Shown: one piece after another, positions 9,403 through 17,661 of the stretch
Layout of the letters: each line of letters begins with the position of its first letter
Numbering within the stretch: position 1 is the first letter of the stretch
Assembly (NCBI RefSeq): GCF_001613045.1
Contig: NZ_BDBP01000042.1
Location: forward strand, 21,662-85,661
Length of the DNA: 64,000 nt
DNA from: Nocardia lijiangensis NBRC 108240
GTDB taxonomy: Bacteria; Actinomycetota; Actinomycetes; Mycobacteriales; Mycobacteriaceae
Reading direction: 5' to 3'
The notes under the pieces: model-generated
Told to the model about the DNA's origin: nothing
The model's input: the letters and a program-made list of their open reading frames with translations, nothing else
The model's database searches: none
Position numbers and translations under genes: made by a program

Positions 9403-9560
9403 TCAGGCGGTGAGTTGGCGCTGCAAGGCGTCCGCGTCGTGCAGCGCCGACATGTGCAGGAACTTGCCGTCGCGGATCGTGTAGATGGCGAACTCGGTGA
9501 GTTCGATCGGCTTTCCAGTGGGTGCGACTCCGAGGGATACAGGGACTGCGGCGATCGCCG
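9403..9560 (-). pseudogene. SnoaL/NTF2-like protein, C-terminal relic
   Basis: Translating leftward gives a run ending in IRDGKFLHMSALHDADAL and a TGA at 9405-9403. It has the look of the last ~50 residues of a SnoaL-like (NTF2 fold) protein with its typical final strand. No N-terminal part or start codon is present. It sits between the SDR gene and the divergent regulator, so the present promoter of the SDR gene must lie in or near this debris. Confidence 0.6.
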
Positions 9561-9669
9561 CTGACTTCGAAAGCTATGCGCGGCTCTTGGGCATCGGCCA
9601 GGGTCCCGTCGTACCCAGGGTGTCGCAGGACCCCCTCTGGCAGGACCACAGCGACTTATGTTGGTGGAC

Positions 9670-10563
9670 ATGAGTGAGTCGACGAATGCCCTCGGTGCGT
9701 ATCTGCGCGCCCGGCGTGAACTGGTGACGCCGCAGCAGGCCGGTATTCCCGACGGCGGTGTGCGACGCACGCCGGGATTGCGGCGAGAAGAGGTTGCGAT
9801 GCTTGCCGGCATCAGCGCCGACTACTACCTTCGCCTGGAACGAGGACGTGACCGCAACCCGTCGCTGCAGGTGCTCGAGGCGATCGCACGCGTCCTGCAA
9901 CTCGACGACGAACACCTGGCCCACCTGATGACGCTGGTGGCGGAGGTTCCGCGCCGGCGCAAGCGTCGCGCACGCACGGCGACACCGCCACCCGGTGCGC
10001 TGAAACTCCTGCACTCGCTGGTACAGCCTGCATTCATCGAGGATCGGTACTTCGACATCGTCGCCTCGAACAATCTCGCACGGGCGCTCTCACCTGGCCT
10101 CAGGGTGGGAGGTAATCAGCTTCGAGGCATGTTCCTGGACCCCGCCGAGCAGGCTCTGTATCCGGAATGGGAATCGGTCACGGAATGCTTCATCGCGAAT
10201 CTGCGCCAGGCCGTGGGCAGCGGCGTCGACGATCAACGGTTCATCGAGCTCACCGGGGAACTGTCTCTCGCGAGCCCGCGGTTCCGCCAGCTCTGGGCCC
10301 GGCACGAAGTTCGAGGGCAGCGCGGGGTGCCCATCCTGATCGAACACCCCCAGGTCGGAGAGATGACACTCAACCGTGAACGGCTGGCCATCAGCGGGAC
10401 CGACGACCTGATGCTGGTCGTGTACCACCCGGACGCCGGATCCAGCAATGCCGACAAGCTGTCGATGCTGGCCTCCGTGGGGCTACCTGCAGCCCGGCCG
10501 GACCAGGCAGCAGATCCAGAGCGGACAGCAGGCCCAGCGCACACTGCGGCGAGGCACCTGTGA
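9670..10563 (+). CDS. MmyB-type XRE family transcriptional regulator
   Basis: An N-terminal helix-turn-helix (residues ~8-70, with RTPGLRREEVAMLAGIS and YYLRLERG) is followed by the MmyB-like ligand-binding domain (~100-270) with the conserved MFLDPAEQALYPEWE segment. Proteins of this type are actinobacterial repressors that usually control a neighbouring divergent enzyme gene, here the SDR at 8686-9369. An alternative in-frame ATG at 9658 adds four residues. The C-terminal tail is rich in Ala and Pro and runs 4 bases into the next (broken) gene. Confidence 0.9.
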   Translation: MSESTNALGAYLRARRELVTPQQAGIPDGGVRRTPGLRREEVAMLAGISADYYLRLERGRDRNPSLQVLEAIARVLQLDDEHLAHLMTLVAEVPRRRKRRARTATPPPGALKLLHSLVQPAFIEDRYFDIVASNNLARALSPGLRVGGNQLRGMFLDPAEQALYPEWESVTECFIANLRQAVGSGVDDQRFIELTGELSLASPRFRQLWARHEVRGQRGVPILIEHPQVGEMTLNRERLAISGTDDLMLVVYHPDAGSSNADKLSMLASVGLPAARPDQAADPERTAGPAHTAARHL

Positions 10564-11001
10564 CCACCATCGGAATAATCGGCGCAGGCGAAGTCGGAAG
10601 CCAGATCGCCCGCGCAGCCATCGCTCAGGGATACACCGTCGTCATCGCCAACTCGCGTGGACCGGAAATACTCGGGGACCTAGTCTCCGATCTCGGGCCG
10701 GCGGCCCGTGCCGCACGCGCTGCGGACGCCGCATCAGCGGCCGAGCCTGCTCCGATTCGCGCGCCCGACCGACGCGCCCGACCGGATGGCGTTGGCCGTC
10801 TCCAGCGACTATCCCGAAGCCGTCGAGCTCGTCACCAGGCTGTACGACGAGTTCGGATTCGACACCGTCGACAACAGCCCACTACGCGAATCATGGCGCT
10901 CCACACCCGGAACAGCAATGTGGAACTTCCATGACACAGGCCAGAACCGTGACGAGCTCACCTATAACCTCGCCCGAGCGCACCGTGTGAGCCCTGCATG
11001 A
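10560..11001 (+). pseudogene. NADPH-dependent F420 reductase-like oxidoreductase, internally deleted
   Basis: The N-terminal part reads TIGIIGAGEVGSQIARAA, a Rossmann cofactor site, and remains intact for about 50 residues. The frame then changes and homology resumes at about 10780 with RMALAVSSDYPEAVELV and LYDEFGFDTVDNSPL, the C-terminal part of the same family. The middle (~90 residues in intact relatives) is missing. The GTG at 10560 overlaps the regulator stop, so it was once coupled to that gene. Confidence 0.75.
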
Positions 11002-11008
11002 CGCAAGT

Positions 11009-12046
11009 TCACCGCCGCGTGCGAGTCCTGGCCATGGCGCACACCTCCCCCGATATCGTTGCGCCCGAGCCCGGCCCGGCGACCTCGTCCGAGATATCGG
11101 ATTCACCGGGCGCACTGGGCTTTCCGGCTGCAGCGGTGGGCGCAGAGTGCCGATTGTCGGCAAGGCGTGCGAGCGGCTCGGCTGGTTGAGTCGAATGGGT
11201 CAGGATGGCCAGTGCTGATGCCGACGGGGAATCGGGTGGGGCTGTGCAGGTGACGAGGGTCTGGTCGGGGTGTTCGACCGAGCTCAGTGTTTGTTGGGTG
11301 ATGGTGAGGTCCCCGATCAGCGGGTGGTGCAGCTGGTAGTGGGCGGTCGCGCATGCCTGGACCCTCTGGTCGTTCCAGAGGGTGCCGAATTCCGGGCTGG
11401 CCATGGTGAGGCTGCCGATGAGCGACGCCAGTGCTGGGTCGTCGGGGTGGGCGCCTGCGATAAGCCGCAGGTTGCCGACGACTGCGCGGGCCTTGCGCGG
11501 CCAATCGGCATAGAGGGCGCGGGTGTCGGGGTCGAGGAACACCATCCGGGTCATGTTCGGTCTGCGACCGGGGACCGCCGGGCAGCCGGGGTCGAGATTC
11601 GGGGCGAGCAGGGCGTGGCCGAGAGAATTCCAGGCGAGCACATCGCTGCGGCGACCGAGCACGAGCGAAGGCACCGATGGCATGGCGTTGAGCAGCTCGA
11701 GCAGAGCTGGGTCAGCGTGCTCGATGGGTGCCGGGCGCGTGTGGCGGCGGCGGCCTGCGGACTCGGCCAGTGCGTGCAGGTGTCGTCGTTCGGTGGCGGT
11801 CAACGCGAGTGCGGCGGCGATAGCGTCGAGGACCTCCGGGGAGGCGTTGCGGGATTGACCCTGTTCGAGCCGGGCGTAGTAGGACGGGCTGACCCCTGCC
11901 AGGAGGGTCAACTCCTCGCGGCGCAGTCCCGGAACACGGCGACGTTCGCCGTAGGGCGTGAGCCCCACCTGCTCGGGTCGCACCCTGGCCCGGCACGCCT
12001 TGAGGAACGCCCCGAGCTGTCCGGACTGGTCTTCGCGGTCGCTCAT
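11009..12046 (-). CDS. MmyB-type XRE family transcriptional regulator
   Basis: The HTH includes RRVPGLRREELTLLAGVSPS and YYARLEQG. The MmyB-like domain follows with MVFLDPDTRALYADW. The C-terminal ~60 residues are low-complexity and beyond the usual domain end. The start was placed at ATG 12046, just before the HTH; a GTG at 12103 in frame would add 19 polar residues and cannot be excluded. It faces the metallo-beta-lactamase-fold gene at 12239 across a short divergent region and probably regulates it. Confidence 0.88.
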   Translation of the reverse strand: MSDREDQSGQLGAFLKACRARVRPEQVGLTPYGERRRVPGLRREELTLLAGVSPSYYARLEQGQSRNASPEVLDAIAAALALTATERRHLHALAESAGRRRHTRPAPIEHADPALLELLNAMPSVPSLVLGRRSDVLAWNSLGHALLAPNLDPGCPAVPGRRPNMTRMVFLDPDTRALYADWPRKARAVVGNLRLIAGAHPDDPALASLIGSLTMASPEFGTLWNDQRVQACATAHYQLHHPLIGDLTITQQTLSSVEHPDQTLVTCTAPPDSPSASALAILTHSTQPAEPLARLADNRHSAPTAAAGKPSAPGESDISDEVAGPGSGATISGEVCAMARTRTRR

Positions 12047-12238
12047 CACGTCATTGTCGCTGCCGGATGCAGAGTTGTCCTGACCCTGACGGGGTGTGGA
12101 CACCGTTGACGCACCCGCGCCAGCGGCACCTTCGCAGGGTGTGGTTACCGACGTCGGGCACTTGAAAACTCAGTGGCACGGCCCACGAGCCGTCCGGCGC
12201 CCGGTCACGGCGTCGGGAACACGTAGCGAAGGAACCTG

Positions 12239-13138
12239 ATGAATGAGATTGTGCTCGGTGATGTCACCGTGTCGCGGGTCGAGGAAATGCACGGGCCAGT
12301 AGGCATGACGCCCGACCAGTTCTTCCCCGGCTCACCCGACCAGCATTGGGACGAGCAGCGGCAGATGCTGGTTCCGGATCACCTCGACCCGGTCGACAAC
12401 ATCGTTCAGGTCGCGATGCAGACCTGGGCGCTGCGCAGCGAAGGCCGGATCATCTTGGTGGACACCGGCATCGGCAACGGCAAGACCCGCCCGGCGGTCG
12501 AAGCCTGGGACCACCTCGACCTGGGGTATTTGGCCAATCTCGCCGCGGCAGGCATCGCGCCCGAGGACGTGAACCTGGTGATCAACACCCACCTGCATGT
12601 CGATCACGTCGGCTGGAACACCCGCCTCGTGGACGGGCAGTGGGTGCCGACATTCCCCAACGCCACCTACCTGATGCCGCGTGCGGACTACGAGCACTGG
12701 AATCCGGCCAACAACCCGAACATCACGGGCGGTGTCAACGAGAACGTGTTCGAGGACAGCGTCGCACCGGTCCACGCCGCAGGCCAGGTGCAGCTCTGGG
12801 AGACCGAATACGTCGTGGACGCGAATCTCACGTTACGAGCGGCACCGGGGCATACTCCCGGTTCGAGCGTGCTGGTGTTGACGTCGGGCAGCGACAAAGC
12901 ACTGTTCGCGGGAGACCTGGTGCACACGCCCCTGCAGATCGCTCACCCCGAACACAACAGCTGCTTCTGCGAGGACCCCGCCGCCGCGAGGGCGACCCGA
13001 CTTCGGCTGCTGGGTTGGGCGGCCGACCACACCGCGTTGGTGTTGCCCGCACACTTCAGCGGACACAGCGCCCTCGAAATCGTCCGCGACGCCAGCACGT
13101 TCGCGATCAAGAACTGGGCTCCGCTGCCCGCCTACTGA
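12239..13138 (+). CDS. Metallo-beta-lactamase-fold hydrolase
   Basis: The 299-residue protein carries the zinc motif THLHVDHVG (His118, His120, Asp122, His123), a further metal histidine in APGHTPGS, the bridging aspartate in LFAGDLVH and the final histidine in LPAHFSGH. This is the pattern of single-domain MBL-fold enzymes such as quorum-quenching lactonases and related ester hydrolases. Which substrate it acts on cannot be read. It is monocistronic, has a strong hairpin just after its stop, and is divergent from an MmyB-type regulator. Confidence 0.9.
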   Translation: MNEIVLGDVTVSRVEEMHGPVGMTPDQFFPGSPDQHWDEQRQMLVPDHLDPVDNIVQVAMQTWALRSEGRIILVDTGIGNGKTRPAVEAWDHLDLGYLANLAAAGIAPEDVNLVINTHLHVDHVGWNTRLVDGQWVPTFPNATYLMPRADYEHWNPANNPNITGGVNENVFEDSVAPVHAAGQVQLWETEYVVDANLTLRAAPGHTPGSSVLVLTSGSDKALFAGDLVHTPLQIAHPEHNSCFCEDPAAARATRLRLLGWAADHTALVLPAHFSGHSALEIVRDASTFAIKNWAPLPAY

Positions 13139-13146
13139 CCGAAGTG

Positions 13147-13176
13147 GCGCCGCCCCGCACCCGCGCGGGGCGGCGC
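13147..13176 (+). terminator. Hairpin after the MBL-fold gene
   Basis: A 12-bp perfect stem, GCGCCGCCCCGC and its complement, encloses a six-base loop nine bases after the stop. No U-tract follows, as is usual for actinobacterial terminators. Confidence 0.7.
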
Positions 13177-13204
13177 TGCACCCCCTCGTACTACCCAGAT
13201 CAAG

Positions 13205-13528
13205 GCGCTCTCACGGCACGTCCGAACAGGCCTGCAGCCTCGGGTGCGGCGATCGCGGCGGCGGTGAGCATCGCGGTGTTCGGGGCCGGTAGCCGAGCCA
13301 TGGCCGACAGTCACTCGGCGGCGGGCAAACGCACCTACGCCTACGCGTTCGGCTGGCGCTCGCCCGCACTTGCCAGGCAACTCGGCGCCACCCACATCGT
13401 CGAGCTGCCCTTCGTCTTCGACAACCTGCTGCCCACCTTCCAGGGCGCGGACGGGCTACTCGGCACGCCTGCTCCTGCCGCGCTGGCCGCCCGAGTGCAT
13501 CGCGCCTGGGTCGACAAAACACCCACTG
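13205..13528 (+). pseudogene. Type B carboxylesterase, C-terminal relic
   Basis: In the frame of 13207 the translation contains YAFGWRSPALARQLGATHIV followed by ELPFVFDNL. This is the segment around the catalytic histidine region of PnbA-type carboxylesterases (ELPFVFDN), followed by LLGTPAPAALAARVHRAWV. The rest of the gene is missing upstream, and the C-terminal end is replaced by the NIPSNAP fragment that begins at 13529. No start codon or ribosome site serves it. Confidence 0.7.
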
Positions 13529-13690
13529 ATGTTCTACGAAATTCGGCGATACCAGGTACAGCCGGGCCGCCGTGACGAGGGGTTCGATACTTGGCCGAAG
13601 TGATCATCCCATTCGACACGGCATGCGCCGCCTGCTGGCCGCCGAGCCGGGGCAGAGCTGGCAGCACGATGGGAGGCGGCCAGTCTGAAC
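13529..13690 (+). pseudogene. NIPSNAP-family protein, N-terminal relic
   Basis: From the ATG at 13529 the frame gives MFYEIRRYQVQPGRRDE, the typical start of a NIPSNAP-domain protein. After 20 residues the homology moves to another frame (AEVIIPF at ~13591), indicating a frameshift. The remainder up to 13950 shows no recognisable protein. Confidence 0.6.
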
Positions 13691-13951
13691 CAGCCCGGCC
13701 GGGCCGTCGCCGATCCGGCCGGCGGCGATGCCAATTGGCGCAGCCGACTCACCCGGGCTGCCGGGATCGCCTTCGCCATGTGGCTGATCCAGCCAACCGA
13801 GGAGGCCCCGCGGGCGACCAGCCCTCCGCAGTACATCGGGCCTGGCCGTTGTTGCCGGACATGGGTGTCCTGCTGGCCTGGGTCCCGCAGACCTTGCAGG
13901 ACGCGAGGGTCCGCGGGCGCGGGGAACGAGCGGGATGGAACTGGAGCGGGC

Positions 13952-14875
13952 TCAGGGGGTGATGGTGGCCGGGACGTCGAAGTAGTGACCTTGGCCGAGG
14001 TCGTCGATGAGGCCGGGCTGGACGGGTTTCCAGCCGAGGAGGTCCCGGGTCAGCGTGCTCGAGGACGGGTTGTCGGCCGTGGCGTGGGCGCTGAGGAAGC
14101 CGAAGTGGTCGTCGGCCTGCGTCGCCGGGATGCTGACCACGGGCACGTTCAGCCCGCGGCCGATGGCCTCGGCAATCTCTCGGAAGGGGATCCCCTGGTC
14201 ATCGACGGCGTGCAGCCGTGATCCCGCTGGCGCCGATTCCAGCGCCAGCCGGTACAGGCGGGCCGCGTCGAGGGTGTGCACGGCGGGCCAGCGGTTGGCC
14301 CCGTCGCCGACGTAGGCGGCGACGCCCTTGGACCGGGTGATGGAGATCAAGGTCGGGATGAAGCCGTTGTGGTCGAGCGTGCTGTGCACGGTCGGAGCAA
14401 GCCGGACGACAGACGAGCGGATGCCGCGCTGCGCGAGTGCGACCACCGCGTTCTCGGCATCGATCCGTGGCCCCGCGGCGATCACGTCCGCTTCGGTGGC
14501 GGCGTCTCCCAGCCCCGCGAAGGCGAGCAGCATGGTTCCCGACGTGGTCACCAGAGGCTTGCCGGTGCCGGCGAGCGCGTCCCCGAGCGTGTCGATGGCG
14601 CGCAGATCCGCTGTCACCGCGCTGTCGAAGTCGCCGGCGAACATGGCGTCGTGCTTGAAGGCCAGGTGGATGACGCCGTCGACCGCGGCGGCGGCCGCGG
14701 CGAGGCCGTCGAGATCGTCGAGGTCGCCTCGGTGCACCTGGGCACCGGCAGCCGTCAAGGCGGCGGCGGACTTGTCCGAGCGGGCGAGGCCGACGACTTG
14801 GTGTCCCGCTTCGAGGAGTTCGGGGACGACGGCGGAGCCGACGTGTCCGGAGGCTCCGGTGACGAATACGCGCAC
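13952..14875 (-). CDS. NAD-dependent epimerase/dehydratase (extended SDR)
   Basis: The 307-residue protein opens with VRVFVTGASGHVGSAVVPEL, the Rossmann glycine motif of extended SDRs. It keeps GVIHLAF and VTTSGTMLL, but the Tyr-x-x-x-Lys pair is not obvious, so it may be an atypical, NmrA-like member. The GTG at 14875 has an AAAGGG ribosome site six bases upstream, so the longer frame to 14905 is not used. Its promoter region holds three tandem palindromes (14921-14995), which implies tight repression, but no regulator gene is next to it. Confidence 0.88.
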   Translation of the reverse strand: MRVFVTGASGHVGSAVVPELLEAGHQVVGLARSDKSAAALTAAGAQVHRGDLDDLDGLAAAAAAVDGVIHLAFKHDAMFAGDFDSAVTADLRAIDTLGDALAGTGKPLVTTSGTMLLAFAGLGDAATEADVIAAGPRIDAENAVVALAQRGIRSSVVRLAPTVHSTLDHNGFIPTLISITRSKGVAAYVGDGANRWPAVHTLDAARLYRLALESAPAGSRLHAVDDQGIPFREIAEAIGRGLNVPVVSIPATQADDHFGFLSAHATADNPSSSTLTRDLLGWKPVQPGLIDDLGQGHYFDVPATITP

Positions 14876-14920
14876 GGTGCGCCCTTTCTGCTGCGGCAAC
14901 CCCACCCGAGGCGGGGCACC

Positions 14921-14995
14921 TGATGTCAGTTCGTGACATCACCGTAGCATTGATGTCAGACCCTGTCATCACTTTGATGTCAGATTCTGTCATCG
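14921..14995. promoter_or_regulatory. Three tandem 21-bp palindromic operators
   Basis: The pattern TGATGTCAG-N3/4-TGTCATCA (first copy TGACATCA) occurs at 14921-14941, 14951-14971 and 14975-14995, with start-to-start spacings of 30 and 24 bases. Each copy is an inverted repeat built on TGATGtCA/TGaCATCA. They lie 46-120 bases upstream of the epimerase start. Palindromes of this size are typical targets of TetR-family repressors; none is encoded next to them. Confidence 0.75.
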
Positions 14996-15074
14996 GTGAA
15001 GCCGGATGAGTGCGACGCCAACCCAGGTGCCCGACACAAGCCCGCCGCGGTGCGTGCCCGCGGACGACACGCTT

Positions 15075-16589
15075 CTACCGAGCACGCGGTTTCGATCGCA
15101 CCCAGCCGAAGGTCAGTTCCACCGCGCGCCTCCACTTCTCGTACTCGTCCTCGCGATGCGTGGGGTCCATTCGCGGAAGCCATTGGGCGGCAAGGCGCCA
15201 ATTGTTGCGCAGTCCCTCCAGATCCGGCCAGTAACCGACAGCGAGGCCGGCGGCATACGCCGCACCCAGCGAGACGGTCTCGGCGACCAACGGACGCATG
15301 ACGGGTACATCGAGTACGTCGGCCACGATCTGCATGAGCAGGTTGTTCGACGTCATGCCGCCGTCCACGCGCAGGGCGGCGGCCTGCAGGCCGGAGTCGG
15401 CGTTCATCGCCTCGACCACGTCGCGGGTCTGCCACGCGGTGGCCTCCAGCACGGCGCGGGCGATGTGCCCCTTGGTGATGTAGGAGGTCAGTCCGGCAAT
15501 CAGGCCGCGGGCGTCGCTGCGCCAATGCGGCGCATACAGCCCGGAGAACGCGGGCACCACATAGCAGCCGCCGTTGTCTTCGACGGTGCGCGCGAGCGTT
15601 TCGATCTCCGGCGCGCTGGTGACCAGGCCGATGTTGTCCCGCACCCACTGCACGAGCGAGCCGGTGACCGCGATCGGTCCCTCCAACGCGTACACCGGCT
15701 CGGGGCCGATCTGGTAGCCGATCGTGGTGAGCAGGCCGTGCTCGGACCGCACCAGATCGCGTCCGGTGTTCATCATGAGGAACCCGCCGGTGCCGTAAGT
15801 GCACTTGGTTTCCCCACGCGCGAAACAGGTTTGGCCGAACAGCGCGGCGTGCTGGTCGCCCAGCGCGGCGGCGATCGGGATGCCCGGCACCACCCGGCGG
15901 GTTACGCCGTAGGACGCGATGGAGCGCTGGATGTGCGGCAGCATCGCCGCGGGAATGCCGAAGAACGCCAGCAGTTCGTCGTCCCAGGTGAGGGTGCTGA
16001 GGTTCATCAGCAAGGTGCGGCTGGCGTTGGTGACATCGGTGAGGTGCAGCCCGCCGTCGACCCCGCCGGTGAGATTCCAGATCAGCCAGGTCTCCATGGT
16101 GCCGAACAGCACCTCGCCGCGCTCGGCGCGCTCGCGCAGACCCGGGACGGCGTCCAGCATCCACCGCAGCCGCGGCGCCGCGAAGTAAGTGGCCAGCGGC
16201 ACGCCGCACAGCTCGCGGATCCGGTCCGCACCCGGACGTTCGCGCAGCTCGCCGACCAACTCCTCGGTGCGCACGTCCTGCCAGACGATGGCGCGCCCGA
16301 TCGGCATCCCGGTGCGGCGGTCCCACACCACGGTGGTCTCGCGCTGATTGGCGATGCCGAGCGCGACGATCTGGTTGGCGGCCACGCCGGAATCCCGCAT
16401 CGCCTGCGGCACGATCCGCTCGACGTTGCGCCAGATCTCCAGCGCGTCCTGCTCGGCCCATCCCGGGCGCGAATAGTGCTGCTGGTGCGGGCGCTGCGCG
16501 ACGCCGATCAAGCGGGCGCGCTGGTCGAACAGGATGCAGCGGGTCGAGGTGGTGCCCTGATCGATGGACAGCACGTAACGTTGCGTCAT
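15075..16589 (-). CDS. glpK: Glycerol kinase (second copy)
   Basis: The 504-residue FGGY kinase has the N-terminal phosphate loop DQGTTSTR, the substrate segment RPGWAEQD, the LGDQHAALFGQ motif and the C-terminal RVDGGMTSNNLLMQ ATP-binding motif. It phosphorylates glycerol to glycerol-3-phosphate. It is paralogous to the kinase at 18514 along its whole length but clearly diverged. It lies 48 bases downstream of the IclR regulator gene in the same direction, so the two are probably co-transcribed away from glpF. Confidence 0.93.
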   Translation of the reverse strand: MTQRYVLSIDQGTTSTRCILFDQRARLIGVAQRPHQQHYSRPGWAEQDALEIWRNVERIVPQAMRDSGVAANQIVALGIANQRETTVVWDRRTGMPIGRAIVWQDVRTEELVGELRERPGADRIRELCGVPLATYFAAPRLRWMLDAVPGLRERAERGEVLFGTMETWLIWNLTGGVDGGLHLTDVTNASRTLLMNLSTLTWDDELLAFFGIPAAMLPHIQRSIASYGVTRRVVPGIPIAAALGDQHAALFGQTCFARGETKCTYGTGGFLMMNTGRDLVRSEHGLLTTIGYQIGPEPVYALEGPIAVTGSLVQWVRDNIGLVTSAPEIETLARTVEDNGGCYVVPAFSGLYAPHWRSDARGLIAGLTSYITKGHIARAVLEATAWQTRDVVEAMNADSGLQAAALRVDGGMTSNNLLMQIVADVLDVPVMRPLVAETVSLGAAYAAGLAVGYWPDLEGLRNNWRLAAQWLPRMDPTHREDEYEKWRRAVELTFGWVRSKPRAR

Positions 16590-16637
16590 CGGCGGCCGCC
16601 TCCAGTCGAAGTCCGCCAGTCAAAGGCCTGCCGGAAC

Positions 16638-17402
16638 TCAGTGCGGCGCACCGAGATCCCTCGAGACCGCCCGTGCGGCGTCGAGGACGTAACCGACCAG
16701 CGCCGGCCGGTGCCGCAACTGTGCGTCGCACAGTCGATCCACCCGGCCGGTGATGCCGATGGCGCCGACCACGAGACCGCCGGGCGCCCGGATCGGCGCG
16801 GCGATACCCGCCTCGCCCGACCGGAATTCTTCGGTGTCGCCTGCCCATCCGGCCTGCCGCACCACGGCCAGCGCCCTGGCCAGCGCGGCTCGGTCGACGA
16901 GAGTGCGGTGTGTGAGCGGAGCCAGTTCGCTTCCGCGTACCGTGGCGGCCAGGTCGGTGTCGTAGGCCAGCAGGACCTTGCCCAGAGCAGTGGCGTGCGG
17001 GGGCAGGAGTTCGCCGAGCTCGAGCGCCTGCTCGGTGTGGTCCGGCCGGAACACGTGGTGGACCACCACCACCGCGCCGCCGACCGGGGCGCCGATCCGC
17101 ACCGACTCTCCGGTGCGCGCCGCAAGGGCGTCGGCCCAGTTGATCGCCCGGGAGCGCAGCTCGTTTGCGTCGAGATAGCTGGTGCCCAGATGCAGCAGCG
17201 CGGCGCCGAGCTGGTATTTGCCGGTTGCCGGGTCCTGCTCAACGAAACCGACGCCCTGCAACGTGCGCAGAATGCCGTGCGCGGTCGGCTTGGCGAGATC
17301 GAGCGCACCCGCGATGTCGCCGATGCCGAGACGACCGGATCCACGGGCCAGCAGCCGCAGTACGGCCGCCGCTCGCTCGATTGATTGGATCGGACCTGGC
17401 AT
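16638..17402 (-). CDS. IclR-family regulator of the glycerol genes (GylR-like)
   Basis: The 254-residue protein has an N-terminal winged HTH (SIERAAAVLRLLARG, LAKPTAHGILRTLQGVGFVE) and the IclR effector domain with LGKVLLAYD and GIAAPIRAPGG. The ATG at 17402 follows a GGAGAGG site; an upstream in-frame start at 17438 would place the protein inside the operator. In Streptomyces the glycerol operon is controlled by GylR of this family with glycerol-3-phosphate as effector. Position between glpK2 and glpF supports the same role here. Confidence 0.9.
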   Translation of the reverse strand: MPGPIQSIERAAAVLRLLARGSGRLGIGDIAGALDLAKPTAHGILRTLQGVGFVEQDPATGKYQLGAALLHLGTSYLDANELRSRAINWADALAARTGESVRIGAPVGGAVVVVHHVFRPDHTEQALELGELLPPHATALGKVLLAYDTDLAATVRGSELAPLTHRTLVDRAALARALAVVRQAGWAGDTEEFRSGEAGIAAPIRAPGGLVVGAIGITGRVDRLCDAQLRHRPALVGYVLDAARAVSRDLGAPH

Positions 17403-17430
17403 GTCGGGAAACCTCTCCGGCGAGTGGTGA

Positions 17431-17445
17431 TTCGACAATGTCGAA
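17431..17445. promoter_or_regulatory. Operator 1 of the glycerol regulon
   Basis: TTCGACAATGTCGAA is a perfect 7-1-7 palindrome 29 bases upstream of the IclR-type gene. A near-identical copy lies in front of glpF, so both divergent units probably respond to the same protein, most simply the IclR regulator itself. Confidence 0.75.
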
Positions 17446-17555
17446 CCTTCGGTAATACCTGGGCTACATCATTGAAACCCAGTGTGAGCTGCGCCATACA
17501 TCCTCCTAGCGTGTCGGACGGTAGTGGCGCCGCGGTCTGGCAACCAGCCGAGCCA

Positions 17556-17570
17556 TTCGGCATTGTCGAA
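17556..17570. promoter_or_regulatory. Operator 2 of the glycerol regulon
   Basis: TTCGGCATTGTCGAA matches operator 1 on the opposite strand with one mismatch and lies about 90 bases before glpF. Spacing between the two centres is 125 bases. Confidence 0.7.
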
Positions 17571-17661
17571 TACGAGCTATGTCCGACTCGGAAATCCCCC
17601 CGTAATTTCCGTTCACGCACGGTCGCGCCCGCGACCTGCGGGGCGAAACGGAGGCTCAACG

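Noticed and set aside
13700..13950. Possible continuation of the NIPSNAP relic
   Set aside because: No frame shows conserved NIPSNAP segments after 13690.
15006..17384. Very long + strand open frame opposite glpK2 and the IclR gene
   Set aside because: It is the antisense shadow of two clear genes; its Gly/Arg/His-rich translation matches no protein pattern.
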